DNA of 64,000 nucleotides from Deinococcus arcticus (GTDB taxonomy: Bacteria > Deinococcota > Deinococci > Deinococcales > Deinococcaceae): NCBI RefSeq assembly GCF_003028415.1, contig NZ_PYSV01000001.1, forward strand, positions 418,626-482,625. Direction: 5' to 3'. How positions within the stretch are numbered: position 1 is the first letter of the stretch; every line of letters begins with the position of its first letter. The notes beneath the pieces are model-generated. The model was given only the letters and a program-made list of their open reading frames with translations, was not told where the DNA came from and made no database searches. The translations under genes and the position numbers were made by a program. Shown piece after piece: positions 23,085 through 34,129 of this stretch.

Positions 23085-24230
23085 GCCCCAGCCCTCGCTG
23101 ACCAGCGCTTCAAGCAGGCGCACCGCTTCTTCCAGGCGGTGCGCCTGCACGCGCGCGGCGCTGCGGGTCTGGCGCCATTCCAGGCGCACGCGCGCGAGGC
23201 TCAGGTCGTCGGCGCCCAGCTGCGAGACCTGCAGGGCACGCCGCTCCAGGATCTCGACCTTGGCGGCCAGGTCGCGCAGGGCAACCTGATGGGCGCGGGC
23301 GGCCCCCAGGGTGGCGTCCAGCTGGGCCTGGGCTTCCTGCTGGGCGGCGTGCAGGGCGCGCTGCGCCTGGGCCACCTGGGGCGCACTCTCCCCGGCTTCG
23401 CCGGATTGCCACAGCGCGTAGTTCAGGGTGTGGCGGGCGCGCAGCACGTTGGGGTGCAGCGGCACGCCCAGCGAGAAGCGGGCCGTGTTCAGATCAATGT
23501 CCAGCATGGTCAGCGGGGTGTCGGCGTCGCCCAGGTCAATCAGGGGCGTAAAGGCGTCCAGAAAGGCGGCGGTCTGGCTGGCCATCAGGCGGGTGTGGGC
23601 CAGCTGTCCGGCCACCGGCTGCCCGGCGCGCGACGCCTCTTCCAGTTCGGCCACATTCAGCTGCAGCAGTTCGCTCTGGGCCACGGCCGCCGCCACCTGA
23701 TCGGCCACCTCCACGCGGGCGTGGTCGGCGCGCAGCTTGCTCAGCATCTCCTCGGTTTCCCAGCGCCGCACCTCGGCCTGGGTGGCCTGCACGTCCCACT
23801 CGGCGGCGCGTTCCAGTGCGCGCAGGTCCGGGTTCTGGCGAATGGCCGAGAGGCTGCGCCCGGCAATCTCGGCGTGCGAGCGGGCCAGCAGCAGCGGCAG
23901 GTCGTGGGCGCGCCGGCCCCATTTCACCGGGCCCGGGGCCGGCGCGATGGGCCCGGGGGTGGGCTGGGCCGGCACCGGCACCGTCTCGGCAAAGCGCGCG
24001 AGGTCCAGGGTGGTGCTTTCCAGCCACTTGTCGGCGCGGGCGTCGCCGTAGGTGCCCTGCATCAGGGCGTACACGTCCTGCAACACCGCCACCACGTCGC
24101 GGGGGCCCAGGGTGCGCATGGCGGGCCAGCCCCGGCGCTGAATGGCGCCCTGCACGGCCTGCTCGGCCTCACGCACGCCCAGTTCCACACTCAGGCGGGC
24201 TTTCAGCCAGTCGCGGTAGGGGTCGCTCAT
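23076..24230 (-). CDS. Coiled-coil protein resembling the helical part of TolC-type proteins
   Basis: 384 residues starting [14 protein letters not shown]. The ATG (24228-24230) overlaps the TGA of the methyltransferase gene as ATGA, so the two are coupled. Residues 170-375 are long amphipathic helices rich in Ala, Gln and Glu, with [19 protein letters not shown] near 268 and a final helix pair resembling outer-membrane efflux (TolC) repeats. There is no signal peptide or membrane segment, so export is doubtful. I do not recognise a named family. Function unknown. Confidence 0.65.
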   Translation of the reverse strand: MSDPYRDWLKARLSVELGVREAEQAVQGAIQRRGWPAMRTLGPRDVVAVLQDVYALMQGTYGDARADKWLESTTLDLARFAETVPVPAQPTPGPIAPAPGPVKWGRRAHDLPLLLARSHAEIAGRSLSAIRQNPDLRALERAAEWDVQATQAEVRRWETEEMLSKLRADHARVEVADQVAAAVAQSELLQLNVAELEEASRAGQPVAGQLAHTRLMASQTAAFLDAFTPLIDLGDADTPLTMLDIDLNTARFSLGVPLHPNVLRARHTLNYALWQSGEAGESAPQVAQAQRALHAAQQEAQAQLDATLGAARAHQVALRDLAAKVEILERRALQVSQLGADDLSLARVRLEWRQTRSAARVQAHRLEEAVRLLEALVSEGWGSG

Positions 24231-25027
24231 ATGGCCTTCCCTTGCACGCGGCGCTGGCGGACGCATTCGTAGAGCATCAGGGCGGCGGCGGTGGCCACGT
24301 TCAGGGAATCGGCGCCCCGGCCCTGCATGGGAATGCTCAGGGCGTGGTCGGCGCCGCGCCACTCCACGGGCAGGCCCTGGTGCTCGGTGCCCAGCAGCAG
24401 GGCCACGCGGCCGGTCAGGGGCGCGTCCCAGTAGGTGCGCGGGGCGTCCGGGGTACAGGCGAAGGTGGTAAAGCCGCGCGCCGAGAGCCACGCCAGGGCG
24501 TCGGCCTCGGTCATCACGGCCACCGGCAGGGCAAAGACGCTGCCCTGCGAGGCCCGGATCACGTTGGGGCCGTAGGGATCGGCGCCCCGGCCCAGCACCA
24601 GGATGCCGTGTGCCCCGGCCGCGTCGGCGCTGCGCAGGATGGCGCCCACGTTGCCGGGCTTTTCCAGGCCGTGCAGCACCACGGTGACCGCCTGGGGGCC
24701 GGGCTCGGGCAGGGCAGGGTGCGGAGTGGGCGCCAGGGCCAGCAGGCCATCGGGGTTTTCCCGGGCGCTCACTTTTTCAAAGGCGGCGCGGCTCAGTTCG
24801 GTCACCAGGCCCAGGGTGGGGGCCAGGGCGGCGGCCTCGGGGCTGTGCAGAGCCGGGCAGGAAAACACAGCCTCGGGGGCCAGCCCGGCGTGCAGGGCCC
24901 GGGCCAGTTCGCGCGCGCCCTCGATCAGGATGGTGCCGCTGCGTTCGCGTTCGCGCCGCTCGCGCAGACGCACCAGCCGCTTGATCTGCGGATTTTGCAG
25001 GGAGGTGATGGGTGCGGGCGCCGTCAT
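24227..25027 (-). CDS. TrmH/SpoU family RNA 2'-O-methyltransferase
   Basis: Methylates a ribose in rRNA or tRNA using S-adenosylmethionine. 266 residues: an N-terminal substrate-binding domain (1-105) and the knotted SPOUT domain. Three SpoU motifs are seen: [18 protein letters not shown] (near 121-138), [11 protein letters not shown] (near 212) and [20 protein letters not shown] (near 231). The ATG at 25025-25027 follows CATAAT by 8 nt on the minus strand and is likely leaderless. It is first in a two-gene unit with the coiled-coil gene. The target nucleotide is unknown. Confidence 0.92.
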   Translation of the reverse strand: MTAPAPITSLQNPQIKRLVRLRERRERERSGTILIEGARELARALHAGLAPEAVFSCPALHSPEAAALAPTLGLVTELSRAAFEKVSARENPDGLLALAPTPHPALPEPGPQAVTVVLHGLEKPGNVGAILRSADAAGAHGILVLGRGADPYGPNVIRASQGSVFALPVAVMTEADALAWLSARGFTTFACTPDAPRTYWDAPLTGRVALLLGTEHQGLPVEWRGADHALSIPMQGRGADSLNVATAAALMLYECVRQRRVQGKAI

Positions 25028-25101
25028 GGCTTCTGATTATGCAGCCGGGGCGTCGCCCGCGCCCGCAAAGCCCCCTGCGGGAAATGCTCTAGGGTGGGCG
25101 C

Positions 25102-25512
25102 ATGGCGCTGGTGTATCCCCCGTTCAAGTCGTGCCCGTGTGGCTCCGGGCGCAGTTACGCGCACTGCTGCTCGCCGCTGCACGCAGGCGGGTGGGCCCAG
25201 ACCCCCGAAGCGCTGATGCGCTCGCGCTACTGCGCCTACGCGCTGGGAGACGCCGGCTATGTGCTGCGCACCTGGCACCCAGATACGCGCCCGGGCACCC
25301 TGACGCTGCAGCCGGGCACCCGCTACGTGGGGCTGCGCATTCACCGCGCCGGGGGCGACGAGGTGGAATTCACGGCGCAGCTGAAGCTGCCTGACGGCGA
25401 ACGCTACAGCTTCCGCGAGCGCAGCGTGTTCCAGCAGGAGGGCGGGCAGTGGTTCTATCTGCGCGAAGCCCAGACGGCCGGAGCGGGAACGGGCGAGCGC
25501 GCCACACCGTAG
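25102..25512 (+). CDS. YchJ family SEC-C metal-binding protein
   Basis: 136 residues. The SEC-C zinc motif CPCGSGRSYAHCC is at residues 11-23; the central YchJ domain has ALMRSRYCAYALGDAGYVLRTWH-type sequence and ends in the typical QEGGQWFYLRE. The role of YchJ proteins is unknown. The ATG at 25102 lies 6 nt after TAGGGT (25090-25095), so the message is likely leaderless. The SPFH gene begins 8 bp after its stop, suggesting one transcript for three genes. Confidence 0.85.
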   Translation: MALVYPPFKSCPCGSGRSYAHCCSPLHAGGWAQTPEALMRSRYCAYALGDAGYVLRTWHPDTRPGTLTLQPGTRYVGLRIHRAGGDEVEFTAQLKLPDGERYSFRERSVFQQEGGQWFYLREAQTAGAGTGERATP

Positions 25513-25520
25513 CAGGGGGC

Positions 25521-26453
25521 ATGACCGACCAAGACGTGAAGGCCAAGGCCCGCCCAGGCACGCCGCTGCAGGTGCGCCCCCCCAGCCGGCGGGTGGCTCT
25601 GACCATAGGCGGCCTGCTGGCCGCCGCGCTGCTGGTGGGCCAGAGCGTGAAGATCATTCCGGCCGGCTACGTGGGCGTGGTGTTCAGTGCCCTGAGCGGC
25701 GTCAAGAGCGGGGTGCTGCAAGAAGGCATTCATTTTCTGGTGCCGTTTGTAGACCGGGTGAACCTCTACGACGCCCGCCTGCAGGAGGTGACGCTGGCCC
25801 ACACGGTCAGCGACGGGGACGAGGGGGCCATCCGGGCGCGCAGCAAGGAGGGCCTGGACATCACGGCGGACGTGACGGTGCAGTTTCGTATTGACCGGAA
25901 CAAGGCGGCCATTCTGCACAAGGAACTGGGGCGCAACTACCTGCAGACCGTGATTCGCCCGCAGGTGCGCAGCAAGGTGCGCGACTCGATTGGTCAGTTC
26001 AGCGCGGCCGACATCATCAGCACCGAACGCCGGGCGGTAGAAGCCAGCATCACGGGCGCGCTGCGGCAGGTGTTCGAGCGCAACAATCTGGTCCTGGACA
26101 GCGTGCTGCTGCGTGAACTGCGTATTCCGGACAGCATCGCCAAGGCCATTGAGCAAAAGCAGGCGGCCGAGCAGCAGGTGGCGGTGGAGAGAAACCGGCT
26201 GCAGCAGGCCAACATCAGCGCCCAGCGGGCTGTGGTGGAGGCCGAGGGCGCAGCCAAGGCGTCGGTGGCCAAGGCGCGCGGGGAGGCCGAGGCGCTGTCG
26301 CTGCGCGGACGGGCCCTGCGCGAGAACCCGCAACTGATTCAGCTGACGGTGGCCGAGAAGCTGGCCCCCGGGATTCAGACCGTCATGCTGCCCAGCGACG
26401 GCAACTTTCTGCTGGACGTGGCAAACCTGACCAAGCCGAAGAGCGGCAACTGA
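25521..26453 (+). CDS. SPFH/prohibitin-like membrane protein
   Basis: 310 residues with one N-terminal membrane segment (about 24-46), then a Band-7/prohibitin domain ([18 protein letters not shown] near 48) and a long Ala/Glu/Gln coiled coil (about 205-270). These proteins form large rings on the membrane and often steer proteases or membrane microdomains. The start ATG at 25521 follows GGGGG; the frame extends upstream without a site. The next gene, also membrane-anchored, follows after 4 bp and may be a partner. Confidence 0.88.
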   Translation: MTDQDVKAKARPGTPLQVRPPSRRVALTIGGLLAAALLVGQSVKIIPAGYVGVVFSALSGVKSGVLQEGIHFLVPFVDRVNLYDARLQEVTLAHTVSDGDEGAIRARSKEGLDITADVTVQFRIDRNKAAILHKELGRNYLQTVIRPQVRSKVRDSIGQFSAADIISTERRAVEASITGALRQVFERNNLVLDSVLLRELRIPDSIAKAIEQKQAAEQQVAVERNRLQQANISAQRAVVEAEGAAKASVAKARGEAEALSLRGRALRENPQLIQLTVAEKLAPGIQTVMLPSDGNFLLDVANLTKPKSGN

Positions 26454-26457
26454 GCCC

Positions 26458-27003
26458 ATGACCGCCGTGCTGATTCTGATGGTGATTTTTGCCGGGGTTA
26501 TGGGCATCGTGTACGTGGACAACACCACGAAGCGGGGGCGGGCGCTGCCGCCGGGAGGCCGCCCGGCCCGGCCGGAGCCGGGGGCGGCCCCTGCCCTGCC
26601 CGCCCCCATCCCCGACGCCGCCGAGACGCTGGCGCTGCGCCTGCCCGAACCGGCCCGCGCCCAGGCGTGGGCGCTGCTGTGCCGGGTGGCCGACGCCCTG
26701 GGGGCCGAGGGCAGCGACGCCCGCACCAGTTTCCTGCTGACCCAGACGCGCGAGCACTATCTGCCCGAGACGCTGCGCGCCTACCTGCACCTGACCCCGG
26801 AAGCGCGGGGGACCCTGCTGCGCCAGGGCCAGCCTGCCGAGGTGCTGCTGCACGAACAGCTGACCCTGCTGGACGACGGCGTGCGCGAGGCTGTCAGGCG
26901 CGACCACGCCGCCGCCGACCGCCTGCTGACCCAGGGCCGGTTTCTGCGTGAGCGCTTTGGAAGTGAGGGCCACGAGTTGCGCCTGCCCGGGGGCGAGCCC
27001 TGA
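26458..27003 (+). CDS. Single-pass membrane protein of unknown function
   Basis: 181 residues: an N-terminal hydrophobic segment (about 3-20), a Pro/Ala/Gly linker to residue 42, then a soluble all-helical domain rich in Ala, Leu and Arg (about 50-170). No catalytic motif is visible and I do not recognise the family. It lies 4 bp after the SPFH gene on the same strand, so both are probably made together. A role as a partner of the prohibitin-like ring is inference from context only. Confidence 0.7.
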   Translation: MTAVLILMVIFAGVMGIVYVDNTTKRGRALPPGGRPARPEPGAAPALPAPIPDAAETLALRLPEPARAQAWALLCRVADALGAEGSDARTSFLLTQTREHYLPETLRAYLHLTPEARGTLLRQGQPAEVLLHEQLTLLDDGVREAVRRDHAAADRLLTQGRFLRERFGSEGHELRLPGGEP

Positions 27004-27052
27004 AGGCGGCGAACCGACCGCCTGTTCCCGCGCCATGCCGTAGCCTGCGGGC

Positions 27053-27937
27053 ATGACGACCACGGCATTTCTGGGACTGGGCGCGATGGGCTTTCCCATG
27101 GCAGCACATCTGGCACGGCGGGCCTCGGCGCAGGGGGGGCGCGCACTGGTGTGGAACCGCACGGCCGCGCGCGCCGCCGACCACGCCGCCCGGCACGGCA
27201 GCGAGGCCGTGGACCTGGGGGCCGCGGCCCAGGCCGACGTGCTGCTGACCTGCCTGCCCACCAGCGCCGAGGTGGACGAGGTGCTGGCTGCGCTGCAGCC
27301 TCACCTGCGGCCCGGCACCGTGTGGGTGGACTGCACCAGTGGGCACCCGGAAGCGGCGGCGAGGCAGCGTGCCCTGCTGGCCGAAGTGGGTGTGACCTTT
27401 CTGGACGCCCCGGTCAGCGGCGGCACGAACGGCGCGCAGGCAGGTACCCTGACCGTCATGGTGGGTGGGGACGAGGCGGCCCTGCGGCGTGTAGAAGGCG
27501 AACTGGCCTTTGCGGGCAAGGTGGTACATGTGGGGGGCAGCGGCACAGGCTTTGCCGTGAAGGCGGTGAACAACGCCCTGCTGGCCGTGAACCTGTGGGC
27601 GGCGGGCGAGGGACTGGCGGTGCTGGGGCGCGCGGGGGTGGACCTGGGCGCGGCCCTGAATGTGATCAACGCCAGCAGTGGGCGCAGCAACGCCTCCGAG
27701 AACCTGATCGGGCAGCGGGTGCTGAGCCGTGAATTTCCGGCCACCTTCGCCCTGGGTCTGCTGGCCAAGGACGCCGGCATTGCCGCCGAACTGACCGCCA
27801 CGGTGAAGGGCAGTGCGCCCGTGCTGGCGCAGGTGGCGGCCCTGATGCGCGGGGCGGCGGGCGTGGTGGGCCCAGAAGCCGATCACACCGCCGCGCTGAA
27901 ACTGATTGAGGCGATGAACGGGCTGGAACTGCGCTGA
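27053..27937 (+). CDS. Beta-hydroxyacid dehydrogenase (3-hydroxyisobutyrate dehydrogenase family)
   Basis: NAD(P)-dependent oxidation of a short beta-hydroxyacid or reduction of a semialdehyde. 294 residues. The dinucleotide loop [15 protein letters not shown] is at 5-19. The family substrate motif [17 protein letters not shown] is near 117-133, and the catalytic lysine in [11 protein letters not shown] near 166. The ATG at 27053 is 6 nt after TAGCCT (27041-27046), so it is likely leaderless. It is convergent with a small gene 17 bp away. The exact substrate is not readable. Confidence 0.92.
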   Translation: MTTTAFLGLGAMGFPMAAHLARRASAQGGRALVWNRTAARAADHAARHGSEAVDLGAAAQADVLLTCLPTSAEVDEVLAALQPHLRPGTVWVDCTSGHPEAAARQRALLAEVGVTFLDAPVSGGTNGAQAGTLTVMVGGDEAALRRVEGELAFAGKVVHVGGSGTGFAVKAVNNALLAVNLWAAGEGLAVLGRAGVDLGAALNVINASSGRSNASENLIGQRVLSREFPATFALGLLAKDAGIAAELTATVKGSAPVLAQVAALMRGAAGVVGPEADHTAALKLIEAMNGLELR

Positions 27938-27954
27938 GGGCAGTCTGCGGCCCT

Positions 27955-28164
27955 TTATTTCATGCCGGGGTCGGCCTGCAGTTTGCGCTGCTCCATCAGG
28001 CCCATCAGGCGCAGCCATTCCTCTTCGGGCAGCTCATCAAGGGCATGGCCACCGTGGGCCTCACTCAGAAGCTCGCGCATGATGAGGGCCTCGCGGTCGG
28101 TGGTGGTCTGGGCGCCCATGCGGTCCAGAATGGGTTCCAGGGGCATGAACGGTGAAATCTTCAT
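27955..28164 (-). CDS. Small acidic helical protein, unknown
   Basis: 69 residues, MKISPFMPLEPILDRMG..., predicted mostly helical with an acidic middle (DELPEEEWLRLMGLMEQRK). The start ATG (28162-28164) lies 6 nt after TACGCT on the minus strand, matching the leaderless promoters of neighbouring genes. This supports it as real despite its size. No family is recognised. It is not fused to the upstream open frame, which lacks a start signal. Confidence 0.6.
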   Translation of the reverse strand: MKISPFMPLEPILDRMGAQTTTDREALIMRELLSEAHGGHALDELPEEEWLRLMGLMEQRKLQADPGMK

Positions 28165-28235
28165 GGCGCGAGCGTAGGTGAGCGGACAGGCCGGGACGTG
28201 AACGGGGCAGAAGGGCGCCTTCACGTCCCGGCCTG

Positions 28236-29696
28236 TCAGAACGGTGCTTTCCCACCGGCGGCCTGCTCGCCGCGCAGGCATGCCAGCAGGGCCCGGCGCG
28301 CTTCCGGGCGAAAGCCGTAGGTGATCAGGGCCGGAGCGTCCACATCCAGCGCGGCGTAGGGGTTGTACAGCGCGAGGTGCAGATCCGGCGTCACACCCAC
28401 CAGAGCGGGCGAGCGGTGGCGGGCGGTGGTGGCCAGAATCACTGGCCGGCCAGCGGCCCGCAGCGCAGCCCAGTCCAGGTCCTCGGGGCGCTCGAAGGGG
28501 TGCAGCGCCACGTCGTAGACCTGCCCCAGTTCACGGGCCAGAGTCTCGGCGTCGGCGCCGGCCTCGCTGACGTTGTGGCGCTCGGGGGCGCGCCACGCGA
28601 CCAGCAGAACGCGCGAGCCGGGCGGCGGGGGCTGGGGCGTGCGGTAGGCGGTGAGGCCAGCCGCCCAGGCGTGGGAGAACAGCGCGGCGTCGGCGGCGGG
28701 GTCAGGCGTGGGCACAGCCTGGGCCGGGAACGCCTGGGCCAGCGCGCGCAGGCGTTCCCGGCTGGCGGCCATCTGCGCGGGGTCCAGGCGGCCACCCGCC
28801 AGGGCCCCGTCTACCGCCGCCAGGGTGGCGTCCTGCGCTTCACGGCGGCCCAGGGCCATCACCAGATCGGCGCCGGCGCTCAGGGCCAGCACCGCCGCCT
28901 CGCCGCGCCCGTAATGCCCATCTATGGCCTGCATGCCCATGGAATCGGTCACAATCACGCCGTCATAGCCCCAGTCGCGGCGCAGCAGGTCGGTCAGGAT
29001 GGTCCGCGACAGGGTGGCGGGCCGCTCGGGGTCCAGGGCGGGATACACGATGTGGGCAGTCATGAGGGCCGGGGCTTCCGGCAGCAGGGCGCGGAAGGGG
29101 GCCAGTTCGGTGGCGTCCAGTTCGGCGCGGGTCTTGTGCACGGTGGGTAGGGCGAGGTGGCTGTCCAGGACCGTGTCGCCGTGACCGGGAAAGTGCTTCA
29201 CGCAGGCGGCCACCCCGGCCCCGGCGTGGCCCCGCAGCGCCGCGCGGCCATGCCGGGTGACCGCCGCCGGGTCGTCGCCAAACGCCCGCTCGCCAATCAC
29301 CGGATTGGCTGGGTTCACGTTCACGTCCAGCACCGGGGCAAAGTTCCAGTTGAGCCCCACCCGGCGCAGTTGCCGGGCCAGGGCCGCGTTCACGGTCTGC
29401 GTCAGGGCGGGGTCGTCAGCGGCCCCCAGGCCCATGGCCGCCGGGGCAAAGGGCCAGAAGGCCGGGCGCAGGATGGCGCCCCCCTCGTGGTCCATGGCGA
29501 TCAGGGCACGGTCGCCCATCACCGCGCGCAGATCGGCGCACAGGGCGCGCAGCTGCGCCTCACTCTGTATGTTCTTGCCGAACAGGCACACGCTGCGGAT
29601 GCCGTGCCGCTTCAGGTGGGCGGCGGTGTCGTCGTCCAGGCCAGGGCCGGGGATGTCCACCATCAGCAGTTCGCCGGGCAGGGGCAAAGGGGTCAC
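28236..29696 (-). CDS. nagZ: Beta-N-acetylhexosaminidase, GH3 (NagZ-like)
   Basis: Removes GlcNAc from muropeptides in peptidoglycan recycling. 486 residues: a GH3 barrel (1 to about 330) and a C-terminal domain of about 150 residues, as in two-domain NagZ proteins of Gram-positives. The NagZ signature KHFPGHGDT with its catalytic histidine/aspartate loop is near 166-174; the nucleophile Asp lies in [10 protein letters not shown] (near 252). The GTG start (29694-29696) is 7 nt after TACGCT on the minus strand, so it is likely leaderless. No signal peptide is seen, which favours the cytosol. Confidence 0.9.
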   Translation of the reverse strand: MTPLPLPGELLMVDIPGPGLDDDTAAHLKRHGIRSVCLFGKNIQSEAQLRALCADLRAVMGDRALIAMDHEGGAILRPAFWPFAPAAMGLGAADDPALTQTVNAALARQLRRVGLNWNFAPVLDVNVNPANPVIGERAFGDDPAAVTRHGRAALRGHAGAGVAACVKHFPGHGDTVLDSHLALPTVHKTRAELDATELAPFRALLPEAPALMTAHIVYPALDPERPATLSRTILTDLLRRDWGYDGVIVTDSMGMQAIDGHYGRGEAAVLALSAGADLVMALGRREAQDATLAAVDGALAGGRLDPAQMAASRERLRALAQAFPAQAVPTPDPAADAALFSHAWAAGLTAYRTPQPPPPGSRVLLVAWRAPERHNVSEAGADAETLARELGQVYDVALHPFERPEDLDWAALRAAGRPVILATTARHRSPALVGVTPDLHLALYNPYAALDVDAPALITYGFRPEARRALLACLRGEQAAGGKAPF

Positions 29697-29760
29697 AGCT
29701 TGCAGCGTACGGCAGGCGGGGGCCAGGGGGGGCCAGCCTCGGGGGGAAAGCCCGCAACTG

Positions 29761-29897
29761 ATACGGGTTCCGAAAAATTCCGTAACGAGTTACGGAATTT
29801 TTTCGACCGAAGGGAGCAGGAAAAGATGCGGATTTCCGGGAATTGGAGGAACATCCGGCTCTTTCCCGGATGTTACGGAAATGAACGGAATCCGTAT
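29761..29897 (+). repeat. Structured MITE-like repeat, copy B
   Basis: Runs from ATACGGGTTCCG to CGGAATCCGTAT, which are 11/12 complementary as terminal inverted repeats. The left stem GAAAAATTCCGTAAC pairs with GTTACGGAATTTTTTC. Relative to copy A, one G-C pair has become A-T on both sides. It fills much of the gap between nagZ and the peptide-binding protein. Confidence 0.75.
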
Positions 29898-30001
29898 GAC
29901 CCTCCGGCGCGTGATCCGGGTGAGCGCCCAAGGGCCACGCGAAATCCAGCGCGCCGGGGGCCCGGCGGTCCCGAGACCGTGAACAGACAGAAGGCGCGCG
30001 C

Positions 30002-30030
30002 TTGACACCCTACAGGGCGGCCCCTACCCT
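30002..30030 (+). promoter_or_regulatory. Sigma-A promoter of the peptide-binding protein gene
   Basis: TTGACA (30002-30007), a 17-bp spacer and TACCCT (30025-30030). The start codon with a Shine-Dalgarno site is 85 nt further on. Confidence 0.75.
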
Positions 30031-30114
30031 GAACGCACGTTTGACTGTTTTTCATCACGGCGTGTGGGCGGATGCCAGGGGCACCCGCAGACACTGGCCC
30101 GTGACGGAGGTTCC

Positions 30115-31692
30115 ATGAAGAAACTGCTTCTGACTGCCCTGCTCTCGACCCTCAGCGGCGCTTCCGCCGCGACCCTGGTGTTCGGCGGGAACGGTGAACC
30201 CGTCAGCCTGGAATCCGGCAACATCACCGACGGCATTTCCATTCTTGTGCAGCGCCAGATTTACGACACCCTGGTGGACTTCAAGAACGGCACCACGGAC
30301 CTCATTCCGGGCCTGGCCACCAAGTGGACGCCCAACGCCAACAACACCCAGTGGACCTTCACGCTGCGCAAGGGTGTGCGCTTCCACGACGGCACCCCGT
30401 TTAACGCGGACGCCGTGGTGTTCAACCTGGGCCGCTGGTGGGACAAGGCGCACCCCTACGGCTTCCGCGACCAGGGCCGCACCTTTGAAATCATGGGCGA
30501 GCTGCTGGGCGGCTACAAGGGCGACGCCACGGCCGTCATCAAGAACATCGTCAAGGTGAACGATTCCACCGTTCGCGTGGAACTGAACAAGCCGTCTTCC
30601 ATTCTGCCCAACGTGCTGGCGGCCGGGTACTTCGGCATTGCCAGCCCGGCGGCCATCCGCAAGGAAGGCGCCAAGTACGGCACCCCGGCCAGCAAGCCCG
30701 TGGGCACCGGCCCCTTCATCTTCCAGAGCTGGCGCACCGGCGACCGCGTGACCCTGCTGCCCAACAAGCTGTACTGGGGCGAAAAGGCCAAGGTGGATCA
30801 GCTCGTCATCCGCAACATCAAGGATGCCAGCCAGCGCCTGAACGAACTGAAGGCCGGCACCATTGACTTTGCAAACGAGCTGACTCCCGACAGCCTTAAA
30901 AACATCCAGGCTGACAAGAACCTCGTGGCCGTCAAGCGCCCCTCGTTCAACGTGGGCTTCGTGGCGCTGAACAACCGCAACCAGTACCTGAAAAACGACA
31001 AGGTGCGTCAGGCCATCTCCATGGCCATCAACAAGAAGGAAATCGTGGACGCCTTCTGGAACGGCCTGGGCGTCAGCAACGCCAGCTTCCTGCCGCCCGT
31101 GATGAGCTGGGCCAACAGCCCCAAGGTCCCGGCCGACTACAAGTTTGACCCGCAGGCCGCCAAGCGCATGCTGGCCGAGGCCGGCTACCCCAACGGCTTT
31201 ACCATTGACCTGTGGTACATGCCCGTCAGCCGCCCCTATTTCCCCACGCCCAAGCCCATTGCCGAGGCGATTGCCGCTGACCTCTCGGCCATTGGCATCA
31301 AGGTGAACCTGAAAACGCAGGACTGGGCCAAGTACCTGGAAGAGCGCAACAAGGAACCCGGCTTCGACATGTACATGATCGGCTGGACCGGCGACTACGG
31401 GGACCCCGACAACTTCTACGGGGCCTACTACGGCGCCAACGCCTCGGACGACATCAACTGGAACCCGGCCAACGTGCAGAGCCTGCTGGAGCAGGGCCGC
31501 GCCGCCGCGACCCAGGCCGCCAAGGCCAAGGTGTACCAGCAGCTGCACGAAATCACCTACAACGCGGCCTACCGCATTCCCATGGTGCACTCCAACCCGC
31601 TGGCCGCCGCACGCACCTACGTCCGTGGCTGGATTCCCAGCCCCCTGGGCAGCGAGGCGTTCAACACCATTTCCATTACCGGCAAGAAGTAA
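30115..31692 (+). CDS. ABC transporter substrate-binding protein, family 5 (peptide)
   Basis: Binds oligopeptides or similar ligands outside the membrane and delivers them to the permeases downstream. 525 residues. Signal peptide about 1-20 (MKKLLLTALLSTLSGASAA); no lipobox Cys. The family 5 signature RKGVRFHDGTPFNADAVVF is near 83-101. The start ATG at 30115 has CGGAGG five nt upstream and a strong promoter. Two permease genes follow after a 317-bp gap holding a repeat and a terminator, so the binding protein is probably made in excess from its own transcript. Confidence 0.94.
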   Translation: MKKLLLTALLSTLSGASAATLVFGGNGEPVSLESGNITDGISILVQRQIYDTLVDFKNGTTDLIPGLATKWTPNANNTQWTFTLRKGVRFHDGTPFNADAVVFNLGRWWDKAHPYGFRDQGRTFEIMGELLGGYKGDATAVIKNIVKVNDSTVRVELNKPSSILPNVLAAGYFGIASPAAIRKEGAKYGTPASKPVGTGPFIFQSWRTGDRVTLLPNKLYWGEKAKVDQLVIRNIKDASQRLNELKAGTIDFANELTPDSLKNIQADKNLVAVKRPSFNVGFVALNNRNQYLKNDKVRQAISMAINKKEIVDAFWNGLGVSNASFLPPVMSWANSPKVPADYKFDPQAAKRMLAEAGYPNGFTIDLWYMPVSRPYFPTPKPIAEAIAADLSAIGIKVNLKTQDWAKYLEERNKEPGFDMYMIGWTGDYGDPDNFYGAYYGANASDDINWNPANVQSLLEQGRAAATQAAKAKVYQQLHEITYNAAYRIPMVHSNPLAAARTYVRGWIPSPLGSEAFNTISITGKK

Positions 31693-31812
31693 GCCGCTTT
31701 CCGCAGGGAGAGGGAAAAGAGACGGAGTTCCGGGAGTTGGACTGGAACAGCGCCGAAGGCGAGCAACATCCCCCTTCTTCCCGGATGTGACGGAAACGCA
31801 CGGAATCCGTAT
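31693..31812 (+). repeat. Structured MITE-like repeat, copy C (left end missing)
   Basis: Shares the right two-thirds of copies A and B and the terminal CGGAATCCGTAT. The left stem and left terminal repeat are absent. GCCGCTTTCC occurs at 31693-31702 and again at 31815-31824, flanking the element. Confidence 0.65.
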
Positions 31813-31827
31813 CAGCCGCTTTCCACC

Positions 31828-31858
31828 GACCGCGCCTCCTGTCTGGGGCGCGGTCTTT
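31828..31858 (+). terminator. Terminator after the peptide-binding protein gene
   Basis: GACCGCGCC (31828-31836), a 10-nt loop, GGCGCGGTC (31847-31855), then TTT. A weak -10 candidate TACACT at 31912-31917 could start the permease transcript. Confidence 0.65.
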
Positions 31859-32009
31859 GCTGGTCGGACAGTGGGCGGTCCGCGTCTGGGCGCCCCAGGT
31901 GTGATTCCCGCTACACTGTGCGCCAATACTGCTTTTCCTGTTCGTCCGTGCCACAGCTTCTTTCCAGGCGCGCCTTTCTCCTCGCCCCCTTTCCCTCTGG
32001 AGGTCTGCT

Positions 32010-33038
32010 TTGGGCAGTTACCTGATTCGCCGCCTGCTGCGGACCCTGCTGGTCATGCTGGGCATCAGCTTGGTGGTGTTTGTGTTTGTGCGTTCCATTC
32101 CCGGTGACCCGGCGGTCGCCATGCTGGGCGAGCGCGCCACGCCAGAAGCGGCGGCGGCCCTGCGCGAGCAGCTGGGCCTGAACAAGCCGTGGTTTTTCAA
32201 TCCGGCCAATCCCTTAGACGCCCAGTACCCCAAGTACATGGCCGCGCTGCTGCAGGGCGACCTGGGCTCGGGCCTGAAAAGCAACATTCCAGTCTGGGAG
32301 GACCTGAGGGCCCGCTTTCCCGCCACCGCCGAGCTGAGCATCGCGGCGCTGCTGTTTGCGCTGCTCATTGGCATGCCTGCCGGCATCGTGGCGGCGCTGC
32401 GGCGCAACAGCATGTGGGACAACCTGGCCACCACCATTTCGCTGGTGGGGGTCAGCATGCCCGTGTTCTGGCTGGGCCTGCTGCTGTCGTATTTCTTTGC
32501 AGTCAAGCTGGGCTGGCTGCCCCCCAGTGGCCGCCTGGGCACGGACTATGACATTCAGCCCATCACGGGCTTCAATATTCTGGACGCTCTGCTGCGTGGG
32601 CAACCGGCCGCCGCCTGGGACGCCCTGCGCCACCTGATTCTGCCGGCCATCGCGCTGGGCAGCATTCCGCTGGCCATCATTGCCCGGATTACCCGCTCCT
32701 CCATGCTGGACGTGCTAGGGCAGGATTACGTGCGCACCGCCCGCGCCAAGGGCCTGACCAGCCGCAACGTGACCCTGCGCCACGCCCTGCGCACCGCCCT
32801 GCTGCCGGTCGTGACGGTGATTGGCCTGCAGGCAGGCGCGCTGCTGGGCGGCGCCGTGTTGACCGAGACCATCTTCTCGTGGCCCGGCATCGGCTCGTGG
32901 GTGTACGACGCGATCAGTCAGCGCGACTATCCCATCATTCAGGGCGGCGTGATTTTCGCGGCGCTGGTGGTCAGCCTGGCCAACCTGATCGTGGACCTGA
33001 GCTATGCGGCGCTGGACCCCCGCATTCAGTACAGCTAA
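32010..33038 (+). CDS. Peptide ABC transporter permease, DppB type
   Basis: One of two membrane subunits of a peptide importer. 342 residues with six membrane segments. It begins GSYLIRRLLRTLLVMLGISL, as DppB/OppB proteins do. The EAA loop that contacts the ATPase is seen as DYVRTARAKGLTSRNVTLRHAL (near 239-260). The TTG start at 32010 has TCTGGAGGT eight nt upstream. The DppC-type gene starts 14 bp after its stop. No ATPase gene is found in the window. Confidence 0.94.
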   Translation: MGSYLIRRLLRTLLVMLGISLVVFVFVRSIPGDPAVAMLGERATPEAAAALREQLGLNKPWFFNPANPLDAQYPKYMAALLQGDLGSGLKSNIPVWEDLRARFPATAELSIAALLFALLIGMPAGIVAALRRNSMWDNLATTISLVGVSMPVFWLGLLLSYFFAVKLGWLPPSGRLGTDYDIQPITGFNILDALLRGQPAAAWDALRHLILPAIALGSIPLAIIARITRSSMLDVLGQDYVRTARAKGLTSRNVTLRHALRTALLPVVTVIGLQAGALLGGAVLTETIFSWPGIGSWVYDAISQRDYPIIQGGVIFAALVVSLANLIVDLSYAALDPRIQYS

Positions 33039-33052
33039 AGGAGCTGGGAGAG

Positions 33053-34051
<999 letters not shown>

Positions 34052-34075
34052 GCGCTCAAGAAGCGCCGCAAGTGT

Positions 34076-34120
34076 TCGCCCCCTCCCGACAGTGCGGAGG
34101 GGGCGACGCTTTTCTCTTTT
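34076..34120 (+). terminator. Terminator of the peptide permease operon
   Basis: TCGCCCCCTCC (34076-34086) and GGAGGGGGCGA (34096-34106) form a perfect 11-bp stem, followed by a T-rich run (34110-34120). Confidence 0.9.
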
Positions 34121-34129
34121 CCCACAGCC

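Noticed and set aside
30055..31926. 623-codon open frame antisense to the peptide-binding protein
   Set aside because: No ribosome binding site or domain; the plus-strand gene has signal peptide, family motif and promoter.
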